NCBI RefSeq assembly: GCF_001949145.1
Contig: NW_019091412.1
Span: 682,888 to 746,887 of the forward strand
Direction of reading: 5' to 3'
Length of the DNA: 64,000 nucleotides
Source: Acanthaster planci
Lineage: Eukaryota > Echinodermata > Asteroidea > Valvatida > Acanthasteridae
How positions within the stretch are numbered: position 1 is the first letter of the stretch; each line of letters begins with the position of its first letter. This document shows positions 24,740 through 36,692 of this stretch, one piece after another. Made by a program: the position numbers and the translations under genes. The notes beneath the pieces are model-generated. The model searched no databases. It saw nothing but the letters and a program-made list of their open reading frames with translations, and was not told where the DNA came from.

Positions 24740-25225
24740 AATTCAAGTAAATCTTGTGACAAGTCACATTGTATTTTTTGATGAGTCTAGTCATTACAAT
24801 GTAGCGATTCAAGTCGAGTCACTGTATAACGGAGTGACTCGGGTCGAGTCAAGAGGCAATCAAGTCGAATCGAATCAGAAATATTTGAACACAATACGAT
24901 AAATAAAACATGAGAGAGGGTACCTTGTTGGCATTTTGAAATTTACCTCTGTGCTATTGTAATAGTGGTCACATCGCCTCTCACTCGTGATGATAATGTT
25001 AAACACATGACATGAACCCCCAAAATCGGCACTAAATGTCATTGCAAATGTTTGTTTCCCACGAAAGTATGCTTTTAAATTTGGGACTAAGGTCTCATTA
25101 ACTTTCACTGGAGTCATTTGGTTGCAGTGACTCGATTCAAGTAATTTACCCGTCAGTACTCGAGTCGAGTCAAGTCGCCAAAATTTGTGACTCGAGTTGG
25201 ACTCGTGTCGAGTCATTACAACATT
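24740..25225. repeat. GACTCGAGTC-rich repeat pair
   Basis: Two clusters of GACTCG/CGAGTC words, at about 24810-24875 and 25125-25215. Each includes GTCATTACAA and a GATTCAAGT-type word, present in direct and partly inverted order because the core is self-complementary. The right cluster ends about 90 bp before the S8 protease ATG. Confidence 0.5.
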
Positions 25226-25307
25226 GGACTCAACGATGATATCAACAAATTAACCCCAGACTGTAAATCTTCTATCTACCAATACAGACAAAGCTTCCGA
25301 TTCAACC

Positions 25308-28300
25308 ATGGTTTCTCTGCTGGTGGTATCAACGGTTCTAGCTAATACTATGGCGTGGGTCGACCTAGCGCCTGTGTATACGGTAGAGGAAGCATACTCA
25401 CCAAACCGATACATTGTTATCTTAAAGGTAAAAATGATTTTTTGTTTACAGAACTGGTCCAAGAATCGTATGAACTTAAGAGTGCTTCAATGGACATCTA
25501 ATGTCTTCCTAATGGACATTCGTAAAAGAGAATTTCGAAGTTCGAAAAGCTGACACCTACATGAATACTTTGATCTGTCAGCATTAATTTCATTCTGTTT
25601 GTTACCACAGGAAGAAGTTCCAGCCAAAAGGTTCGCTGAAGACTTCCAAATACAGGCACGTGACCTGGGTGATGCCAACTGTAAAATCATCAATACATTC
25701 AGTAGCGCCCTCAACGGTTTCGTTGCAGAAATGACCGAGGACTGCATGGCAACAGTGAGTGTGCTATAAGTGGTAATTATCTGTCACAATTGGGCCATTC
25801 TATAAATTCGGGGTTCACAAGTGTCACATTTTATTTGTCCCTGTGTCATTTGACATGGAAATATCACTGCAATTGATTTCAAAATATTTCTATTTGGCAG
25901 GTAATTTGCATCACTTCATCACTCTCAAAATTAAAAAATACGTTTTGAACTGACAAAATCGCATGTCAGATGTGACAGGGGCACGAAAAACATGGACCTC
26001 TAATTTACGGAATGACCCAATTCACAATAGTAACATCCGTATTGTACAAGCTTTCACATCATTATTTCATTCTTATCTGTCAGGTGCGTAAAAATCCCTC
26101 TGTAAGGTTTCTCGAGGAGGACTCTCAGGTCAGGGTGCTACCCTTTGACCACATTGACAACGTCCATTCACTTCCCTTAAAGTCATGGGGTCTAGACCGA
26201 TTAGATCAACGCAACCTGCCACTCGATGGAGTCTACAACCCAGACGGTATACACTGTCATTTTCTTTTTTCTCAAACTTCCACGGCAAGCCTAAATGAAC
26301 AACGTCCGTATCTAGTCAAATTAGTCATTAATTTCTTTAAAAGAGAAATTAAAATACACAGAGAAAACCTGCACAAAAGTCGACAGTATTTAAAAATCTC
26401 ATTACTGCGAAATAATACTTTTTTACTGCCTTTGGCGTTGAAATATTTTTACAATCACCTATAGAATTCTGCTACCTTTCTTTAGGTACCGGAGAGGGAG
26501 TCAACGTATACGTAATCGATACTGGCATACGAACTACCCATGAAGAATTCGAGGGACGTGCGAAGATTGCATACGACGTGTTTGGAGGAAACGTAAGATG
26601 TTTTATTTCTCACTTCTTGACATTAAAGCGAACTCCTGGACTTTTAAATGTTGAATTTTTAGCGAAATGTCGTAAACATAAATGGTCGAATAATGCACTG
26701 ATTGCATCATCAAATCAAAATGTACGCACTTAAACTATTGTCAGACAAGAGTACAAAAAAGAACGCATTATTTTAGTATATGCTTAAAGGCAAAAGTCAA
26801 AATGTGCTGACCCCTCATTAAATTGCTTGTATTACCCACTAGGGTCAAGATTGTCATGGCCATGGAACCCACTGCGCAGGTATCGTGGGAGGCGCCCTCT
26901 GTGGCGTGGCAAAGAAAGCCTCCATCTTTGGCATTCGAGCCATGCACTGCAATGGCAAGGCGTCCAGTTCTGATCTCATTAAAGGTGAAATTATTTTTAT
27001 TTTTTTTCAAATAAGCATGATATAGTATATCACTAAAGAAAGGAGTAGTTATTGTTTGAATATCAAAGACAGGGTCGCTGGGTACGGCAAAATTAGAAAC
27101 ACAGCCAAAACAACACAACCAGAGTGACGTTTCTTGAAGTATATTGATTTCAAGATTTCAAAGGGAGGGGAGCCCTATTGCCCCGCCCCCCTGTAGTTAC
27201 ACCACTGCATTTAAACATTAGGAACCACTAATAGGTGTAGCAAATGATTATCAATTGTAGCAAATGATTATCAATTTTTGTGTGAAATCTGAGCACTTAC
27301 AAACTATCAAAGACCCATGCACTGTTGAAGGTCAAACTATCCTTACATTCCCCACAGAAGCACTTACAGGGCTTCAAAAACCGTTGGCAACTTTCTCCAT
27401 TGATCTTAAATAGCGCCCTCTACTGAATGACGTCACGTCCGTGTCCCTAGTTTCAGTCAAAGGGAGAGAAGTTGCTCTCACTGAAAATTTTCTGGAGACG
27501 GAGACTTATATCCCACGTACGCCTAAACCAGCAATTCGAAGAAAAAAATAGCGAGGACTGTCTTACCTTCTTCTCCAGCAATTGACTGGCTGGTAGATCA
27601 CGCCAGATCCCCCGCCATTGCCTCTATGTCCATTGGTGGTGCGGCGACAGAGGCGCTCGACATGGCCGTGAAGGAACTGATGAAGGCGGGAGTGTTTGTT
27701 GTCACTGCTGCCGGAAATGAAAGGGCGGACTCGTGTACGAGATCACCTGCCCGCGTGCCAGAGGTAAATGAACCATCGACCTTGCACTGTTGAAAGGCCT
27801 ATACAAGATAAACAATTTCATAATCATGATATTCATTATGCTGCCTGTCATAAGAAGAAGAAACACAAAAAAAAACAAGTCCAAATCAATTTGGTGTGCT
27901 CTTTCAAAAAGTAGTGTAAAATCACGGTGTACATATAGGACTAGTACTAAGAACAATTTATTAACCTCAGATTTTCAATACACACACATTTTAACTTAAG
28001 GTATTAATTATGGTATTAATCAACCCTATTGTTATATCCTCCTAAAGGTCGCCAGACTTAAACTATATATAAATTAAGATTCTGTAACTTTCGGACGCAA
28101 ACTGTTCATAAATTTGAGACTCATATTATTGCGCAAAAACCAATTTGTACAAAACTTTTCTGTTCCACGTTCATATAATACCTTCCAAATTTTACCTTTG
28201 CTGAGCTTGTACAAATGAACCTAGTCAACAGAACCTTCTTTGGTCACTTGAGACCGGAAAAATGAACAGACTGAGGAGACAGCTTTACCGGTGCAAATTG

Positions 28301-30952
28301 AATCGAAATATTACCCCTCATTCCCCACTGGGGATGTCAAACTCGGAGAAATAGCAGATCTCTCTTTTCACATTCGTATTTTCAATCTTCCTAATGAACC
28401 GTTTTAGCTGATGCTGTAAACGATACCTACAAGAGTACCACAGCTGCTCAGTCATTCAAAAGCTATAGGATGCCGCTGTATAATGGACTGCCGTTTGAGA
28501 CAGAAAGAAGTCAGATGGTTTACCGCTCGTTACATTTAGCTCCAAATTTTTTGCCTCGATGCATGCAACACTGGTGATTTAAATGAGTTCGTTCCGGCCA
28601 GTCAATAAGTGTGTCGTTCTTGTTAACCTCCTGTGGCCCCCCAGCGTCAAACCATGCCGCCAGAGAATCATAAAGTCGGCTCTCTTTGTGTCAACGGCCT
28701 ACATGTGTCATGTGGGAAGATGAAACAATTCTTGCAAAGAGCATTAGCAATTGATTCTAATTCTGGGATTCGGTGGCTTCTCTTGATGTAAAATCGTTAC
28801 GAGAACTGTGGATTATCCTTCCCTGTGGATTTCCCCTTGTGAAATCAAGTGTACTGTTCTCTCCAATTCATCTGAATGCTATCATAGTTTACCTCTGAGG
28901 AAGTCCTGAGGCCGCTCTTGGGCAAATTGGACTGCAAGTATTTTTACCGTTCAGGATTCCAGACCCTAATGGACTGTAGGTGAAACAAGTACGTATTTCT
29001 TGTTTTACCCAAACAAGGACGGAATTTACAGACCCTTTCCCCTACGTGCGTCAAGGCAAAAACGGACTTTTTAAAGTACTCAGTAAACATTTCTACATCT
29101 AGGATTGAGACGGAAAAGCATTAGATTACAATTTGTTGAAATCACATATTGCTAGCGGGTAGAAACGTCTAATGGAGGAGTTTGTTTTCTTTAACCCGAG
29201 GTGGCGGTTTTCACAAGTGAGCAAAATCTTTCACGGCAAGACGGAGCTGTCAACTTTCCATTGACAGTAAAGACAATGTCCTTAGTAAAACCACACAGAC
29301 AGAAAAGGCATGCTTACAACATGGTAACCTTCAAAATAAGGACCATACACGCAAAGAAAATACAGAGCCAAAATCACTCTTGAAGTTTGACAAGCGAACC
29401 AAGGCATCCTCATAAACTGGCCAGAGCGAGAAAGAGATTTTAGACTCGTGGGGATAAAACTGATATCTCCTGTTCATTGCTTCCGCCAATATTTCTGAAT
29501 TTGCTTTGAAATTATGTTGACCGTAAATTGGTGAATCGAAAATAGTTACCTTTATATTCAAACAGATACTGTTGACTTAAACTTGAAGTACCTGCTTCAC
29601 ACAGCACGGTTCATCAAACAGTCCTCCTTTATTCCAAGACGAAAGACTCCTAGCGAAAAGCCCTAGTGTGGAGCAAACACCAGCTTAGCTGCTCCTGTCC
29701 TGTCCAGACCAAAACTGGAACTGAGACGACTACACACTTAAAGACTACACCGCAAGGCGTGTGTAGTGTTTTGCTCTGTGCACAAAATGGCGTGCGTTGG
29801 GAGTGGGTGTACTGCGCCATGGTTTTATACCGCTGGCGCGTGCGGCACGCCATGCTTAGTTTCACAAAAAGAAAGGGCAGATCTCAGAAGAACACGCCTT
29901 GGTTTTGTGTCTGAGAATAGAAACAACATAAAAGACGTGCATTTGTTGTACGAATAAACGTTTTTGACATTTTCATTCTATCACGGGATTGGATGACGAA
30001 CAAGCATCAGAAATTTTGCACAAAACTACAGAAAGGCAAACCAGTCCAACATTAATTAAATATTTCTTCAGAGTGTTTCTCAAGTAATGTTTCTACTCAT
30101 AAAGTCTAAGTTGGATACAAAGTAGACAAGAAATAGTCGTTATTGAAAAATGGTAAAAACTCATAAGAAAAAAAAGGCAACCGTCGTAAGAGTGAGAAAT
30201 AAACTTGACTGGTCAATATAGGATGAATGAGCATGAAATCTTGAGTTTGATTGGCCGGAGCTACCTCTATTGAAAGACAGGAATCGGTATTCATGGAAGG
30301 GTTTCCTAAAATATTCTTTTTCTTCTACAAAATTTGATTATGAATATTACTGTGTTCCAAATTTTCAGTAGAGCTCTAAAAACTCAACAGTGTTTTACTT
30401 CCAAGAGTATAAACACGACACTTCTCTTCCCAAGGTGCTGACGGTTGGGGCCGTGTCCGTAACAGACACGTTAGCGACTTTCTCCAACTATGGAACCTGT
30501 GTAGACGTCTTTGCTCCCGGTGTGTCCATTGTCAGTGCAGGAATCAGCAGCGATCATGCTCACATGTCGATGAGTGGTACATCTATGGCATGTCCACACG
30601 CTGCCGGTTAGTGTTGATTTCGACTATTGCACCATTATTTCTTTGTTTTTCTTACCGAAATGGTGCCTCAGGGAATTGCCCTGTACGCTTCACACTTCTC
30701 CGAACATCGAAACAGGTCTTTACCGTGTCTTTACCTGCCAAGGTGCCATTAAAAGTAACAGTTGTCTTTGTACTTCCATCGGCAGGCGCAGCTGCTATCC
30801 AGCTTTCCAAGAACCCAAACTTGACAATGCAGGACCTACAGCGCGCCCTCATCGATAACGCAACCCCAGGTGTCGTCTTATCGGAGAGACGACAAACTCC
30901 GAACCGCCTTTTGTATGTCCCGGATGCTGATGAAGCCGGACAGGGCAAATAG
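25308..30952 (+). CDS. Secreted S8A serine protease (proteinase K-like), 8 exons, 399 aa
   Basis: Exons 25308-25427, 25611-25754, 26084-26246, 26486-26592, 26843-26984, 27579-27763, 30435-30606, 30786-30952; every junction is GT-AG and keeps frame (1200 nt including TAG). Residues 1-16 look like a signal peptide. About 33-108 is an inhibitor-I9 type propeptide (NRYIVILKEEVP, LNGFVAEM, VRFLEED). The rest is the subtilisin fold with the catalytic set complete: Asp154 in YVIDTGI, His185 in GHGTHCAG, oxyanion Asn272 in TAAGN, Ser337 in GTSMACPH. Length and motifs fit the proteinase K/aqualysin group, which in animals is secreted and self-processed; substrate unknown. Six introns plus a 2.7-kb intron 6 show it is a resident animal gene, not contamination. 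It sits between two class C receptor copies on the same strand, with no functional link implied. Confidence 0.93.
27173..27210. mobile_element. Fragment resembling the TIR element end
   Basis: GCCCCGCCCCCCTGTAGTTACACCACTG is close to the GCCCCCT...CTAGCTACGCCACTG right end of the elements at 17131 and 36477. It lies in intron 5 of the S8 gene. Confidence 0.4.
27764..30434 (+). other. Large intron 6 of the S8 protease gene
   Basis: 2.7 kb. Minus-strand frame 29331-29561 is open for 76 codons but has no domain I recognise. Otherwise nothing seen. Confidence 0.6.
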
Positions 30953-33900
30953 AGCATCAAAGTACACGAGAAAAGAAGCCTTTAAGGGAAAATTTGAGGA
31001 CAAGTGTGCTTTATTTTTGCCACTGTTTAAGAAAGAATTAAAGGCAGAAAACTACTATTGTAAAGGATAATCATACCACAATTCACAATTCACGAAAAAA
31101 TGACGGAATTTCACTGAAATAAATCATTCGTTGAGTGGAAAATCTATGTTGTGTTATATATAGCAGCACATAGCAATAACTTATAATGATACAGAGAAAT
31201 TCATGTTATCCAAGTGTACGCCTACATTCTGTTTTCCTTGATAGTATTTCCCATCTAAAAGAAAATTCTAAGAAGTGGTTGAAAATACCTAATCAGCGAT
31301 TTGTTATTAATTCATATTTAAAACGCAGCCACATCAATCATCAAACATGTAATGCAAGATGACAGCTATTAAAAGCAGCTATGAGACATTTAATTGGTAA
31401 TTTTAAAAGTTCAACAATTACACGAGAATCCTTCACATACTGTACGGCGAACTTGAGTGTCTATATTTGGGTTAACAATTTGAAAGGCTAGCTGTCGAGT
31501 CAACTCACCGGGGCTGATAGCGGGGTATGGATCAGGGGTGAGCAGGATGACTGTATACGGTCAAAACTCCAGTCTAGTCGGTACAAGCACCTCAGGTTAC
31601 ACGCTCAACGATGCTTAGTTGGAATCACTTACTTGCTTAAAGTAACGAGAATAACAGGAAGATCGATACATTGGAATTTGGTTTTGTTTCTCTTTTTTTT
31701 TGTGACACTTAACATCTTTGAAAAATGCATTTATTGTTGGTTGCCTCCTATATTGAAACTGGGCATTTTAGTTACAAAATAATTATTGTTCCTATCGACC
31801 AATTGGGAAAAATGACATGCATATGAGTTGCACAAAACACATCCTGTATAATTTATATTACCAGGCAACCAAAGGTCAAATATGCGATTCCTTTCACTTA
31901 GCCGGACCAATGTCTCAGTACACCATTCATAGGAAATGCAATTTTACAACATTGCACTGATAGCTCCGTTTTTTATAAAACAAAATGGCTCCCTTGCAGA
32001 CAGTGCATGGAACGGAGTTTTACACAGTGATACGGAGGCACATAAACTCAGGGAAAATTTTGTAAGTTTGAGGAACCCGACTCGACGGGCAGACGTTGCT
32101 CAACATTGCATCCAGGGCAGTCTCATTTATATTCTAAATTAACACCACAGTAGGCCTACTTGAGAACATCGACAGCGAGCGTAGGTCATATAACGGTCAT
32201 TTGAAGATGTAAGTGGGATTGTCCAAACACTCGAAGCGTAATCCAAGTTCTATGTAAAACGGCGTGAAAAACACACAGCGTTTTAAGAGCAGTGTGGTTT
32301 ATGAATTTTACCACATTTTGCCGCAGATGATCAACAACTAGCGGGTCCACTTGCCTGTCACGAAATCAATTTGCATTCCGAGGGGATTTATAACCACGAC
32401 CTTCAACGTTCTCGCTCATCCTCAGAAAAATCAAAATTCCAAGCAAGCATGCCATTGTAATGTGTTTAGGTAGTGCCAAAGGGTTACGCACATTTAGCTG
32501 AACAAACAAATCTGAGTGTGGGAGGGTTAAGATGTCGAGGCTATTCCGTTTTCGGTAGTTGCAGGATCCCAGTGAATGTCAAAACGTGGACGGAGAGGCT
32601 GATTCAGACGATGGAGGCTTTCATACCCTGACTATAACCTAATATCCACTTCAGCCAGTTCCTTTTATTCAAGCAGTTTTTGATCATCTCTCAATAGAAT
32701 GCAAATCTTGTAAGAAACAGAAGAGATGGCCCCGAAGGAGCTGGACTTTACTCTAATCCAACATCTCACTGGACAAGGATGAGACAATAAGGAACATACT
32801 ATGCGCTTCTCTCAGAATGGACACGCAAGTTGCATCTACACCACAGGACACAAAGAGGAAATGGCACGGATATTTATTAAAAAGACGTTCATGAAGACAA
32901 CATGCAGACATCCACTGGATGTGCTTCGGAGTTTAAAGCTGCGAGAGTGTTGTAGCTAAGACCTTCCCGCCACCCTGCTATTATTTTATCAGTTAATTAA
33001 GTTTTCAGAGATGGAACGAATCTAATAATTTATAGGACACAGATATAATGGGAGAATGGTGTTGCGCATATTCATCTTCATGTTGAGCTGTGCTTTTTCA
33101 AAGGGGAAAGTCTCAGTGAGACCACCTCGAGATCACTTTTGCAATTTAAGATGTTTGATATCCGACTTTATTAACCAAATCAACTGTTTATATTCTCTAG
33201 TCAAAAAGACATAATTGATCCTCATGCACTTGACTCAAATCTGATGTTACAATGGTGTTCTCTGGAAAAGAGAAGGTACCAAGGGATGCATGCTATGAGG
33301 GAAATGGAAGCAAAATTAACCATAGCTTGTCTGAAGCTGCGCGGTAAACTCCATTGAAATTTCCAGTGGGCCATCTGATGGCCTCAATTATTTTTCGCAG
33401 GACACTAAAAAACCATTGACTTTGGTTTATACATGTAGATAGGTTGTGTGCAATGCAGTACTTTAAAGGGGGTATGGGGACTTGGACCTCCAATTTGGGG
33501 AGGACACGAAGGCAACGAGCTTCCCCCTCACAGGTGCCACTGTGACGCTCCCAAATAAAAATTGTGAGATAAAAGTCTCGACTACAACACAGGTGCCTGA
33601 TGTGATTTTGTATTGTTGCAATTTAGGCTAGCTGTATGTGATAGGGTCTCAATGAAGTGTTTTTATGTTTAGGGCGTTCATTCAAGTTTCAGATTCTAAG
33701 TGAAAACCAACCTGAAAAAAACACATGGACCCATTGACTTCAAAAAAATTGAAAAACATACTTTTTTCAGGTGACATGTTTTTCCACTTACGGGAGTTCT
33801 TATGACGCCTATTTTTTCCCAGGCGTGACACTCAACGCCGCTATCACTATGGGCTATTAAATGTCACGTCGAAATTGATCGGCAAAAATGCCAATGGCGT

Positions 33901-36476
33901 AGCAAAAGAACAGTTTATTGCAGACAGGATTCAGTTTCCCTAAAGTCACATTAAATATCAGTCTTGCTAAATTTGGGTCTTCCTTTCCACATCGGGTGAG
34001 CTGCATACAACTGGAATCAGATGCCAGTCAGAAATATGGTCAATTTATAATCAGCTTTAAAAGGGAAAACCTTTTAGCCGGCCGGGTTATGGTCTGAGAT
34101 GGAACTTTTATCGGATTGACAGAATCATTCCTCAGGCAACGCAATCAATGGTATAAGTTCAAACAAGTAAAAGAACTGATTCCAAGCTCAATCGGTAAAT
34201 AAAGTTACGCAAAAGGATCGGTTAAGAAACGCAGAAATCTGATGAATTGAATGAAACAAACTGTTTATTTGTTATCATAAGTAAACTTAACTCCATCATT
34301 TGTTTATCTTAAGAAGTCTTAAATCTATGCGTTGGCATCTATTTTCATCCACAACGCTATCATATGAAATCTCATTGATGCCTGTACGCCGTGTGACAAA
34401 GAAACAAAAGTCCCAACCTTGATCAAGCAGAAATGATCTGACAACGGTCAATCAAAGCAAAACGTAACATGCAGTTATCAATAAATCATTCTCATTATGT
34501 AAACAACTTCTTGAGACTTAACCTTATCTGTTAACATTCTGTATGAGGGATGATCTAGGAAGTCAAGTTCCTTATTAGAGCAGTTAGTTAGGTTTAATGA
34601 CTGGAAATAATAAGCCCACAAGACAAGGCAATGTTGGTTTGTAGAAAATGATCACCCCCTCTTGACAAACTTGTTTGAAAAACGGCATAACCACATAATC
34701 TAGCCATCAAAAGAAGTTTAATAGGGCCTGCCTTGTCAGAGATGGTAGCTTGTCTCGACATGACCCAACATGTTGCAAAAATCTATGTAACATGGAAATA
34801 CCGAATGACTCATCTCAAAGATGGAACAGCTTAACAGACGGCTGAAAACAAATCAAGCATAAATTCAGAAACTCTGAACCTTCCCACGTAAAAAAAATAC
34901 AAGGATAAAAACTGCTGCCGCTTGGCTGTACAAGTGTCCCTTGCCTCACGAATTAGAAGAATTCCTCTTGGACACACCGTGCTAAGACTTGTACAAAGCC
35001 TATGATTACATCACTAAAATGTGCAGTGAAGCATTAAATAGGGCCCCTTGTCTGGGGGAAATTAAAAACAATAACAAATCTCTGGTTGAAGGAGTAGAAG
35101 CCTTATGAAGCCTGCGGATCGAAACAGTACAAAAGGCATGGAACCTAAGCGACATTCCTGAAACAAAAACATACAAAACAAAACTTAGCGCAAGAGGCAA
35201 AGATTGTCAAACTGGTATTTTGATACAATACAGCCCATTGAATTTTTTTTTAAATTTACTGGCGAGCAAATGTGTGTACATTAGTCGAAGAGATGGTCTG
35301 TTTGAATGTCATGCGGTGTTCAACAGCTCTCGCTGTTAACGGACGCCAATCGATTGGCCACTGATGAAAGCTGAAAACTGGAGCGCAGTGACACTGGCTA
35401 CTGTCCCATCGGATTAAATTAACGAATGGCCAAGTGGACAGCCGTTGATGTGCGCGATCTCTCCTGAAACACTACACCTGATGGACAATTACACCTTTCG
35501 CAACTTGATGCTAGTGCAGACTGCAAACCTTTAATGAGTATGGATTTTCCACGCCACAGATCTACGTTCCGATAATGTGCATTACAAAAACGGGTCAAAA
35601 TGTGCGTGGCACTTGCGATGATACTTCGGCAGCAATTGGAGAATTAAGAAATGTCTTCTAAAATAAAATATAGCAAAGCTGTCTGTTAACCGCCGTACGT
35701 ATTTCTTTAAAACTAGCCTTATATCATCTGACCTACATCATACTAGTAGCTCAGTACACAAGTAAGCACCTTCAAGTACGTCTTTTTTTTCTTTGAACCT
35801 TTGAAGACGTTGTACTGCTTACCAAGTTAGGAGATTGGTTCAACTGCTTGTTCAATGTATTCCCAGATATGGTGCCACTTCAGCCTGGATAGACTCAACC
35901 ATAATCCTATCACCTTTCTTTAGTACAGTGGCCGAACTTTGAAAAATCATTTTGGCAAGATTTCAAAGAACTCATTTCTTAAATTCACTTAGCCGGGCAG
36001 AGAGTAGGACACACACTTCCTCAAGCTATATCAAATCAGTTCACAAGGTTGAACATACTGAGCGTAGACTGTTAAAGCCACCCGCGACCCCTCACGTGTG
36101 ACGGCGGATATGGAAATATAAATTTTGTACGACGGTAATGCAATTATTTATACGTAAATGAATAAGGACCAGACGGAAATGCCGAGCACGTTGAGTATTT
36201 CTTTCCATTCTGTTCCATTCCGTTCAATACCCAATCTGCCAAATCTTGGCCAAATGTGATAAAAAATGTTAGCTGTTCTTATTGTCAAGCAAAAAATAAT
36301 ATTCTGGCAGCAAAATCTATCAACCAGTTTGTGCATTAGATATCCCAGAAACCCTAGTAATGTAAAGACGCTTTTTGTTGTAGCGCTTCATTATGACATT
36401 TGTTCATCTTCTAGGTTCTCAGCTACTACATTTGAATAAATTGTTGCTTTGTGTCTTTGTTTGAGCATGTAATACT
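30953..36476. other. Long spacer without recognised genes
   Basis: The first few hundred bases are the S8 3' UTR. Beyond that, frames are all short and stop-rich on both strands. No tandem repeat or RNA gene recognised. Confidence 0.5.
31118..31123 (+). terminator. Polyadenylation signal AATAAA of the S8 protease gene
   Basis: AATAAA about 165 bases after the TAG stop, followed by the GT-rich TTCGTTGAGTGG and TGTTGTGT, the usual downstream element. Confidence 0.6.
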
Positions 36477-36692
36477 CAGTGGCGTAGTCAGGGGCGGGGG
36501 GGGGCTGGGGGCACGTGCGCTCCTACAAATTCCAAGTGCCCCCCCCCACTAAAAAAAGAACGACTGGATATTGAACAAGGCTAACAAAACCTCCTCCCCC
36601 CCAAAAAAAAATACCACTGAAAGCTGGTCTCCCCATAAGATCCTGGTGCCCCGTTTGCGCCCCCTACCAGTAAAATCATAGCTACGCCATTG
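36477..36692. mobile_element. Non-autonomous TIR element (MITE-like), copy 2
   Basis: Starts CAGTGGCGTAG and ends GCTACGCCATTG, an inverted repeat of about 12 bp. The interior is homologous to 17131-17310, with C-runs and GATATTGAACAAGG. No coding sequence. Better preserved at its left end than copy 1. Confidence 0.75.

Larger units (their letters stand above)
22796..25307. other. Spacer between the damaged receptor and the S8 protease
   Basis: Contains a B-box-like GGGTTCGAATCCC on the minus strand near 23991-24003 without a tRNA body, an A12 run near 24679, and the GACTCGAGTC-rich repeat at about 24740-25225. No gene recognised. Confidence 0.5.
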
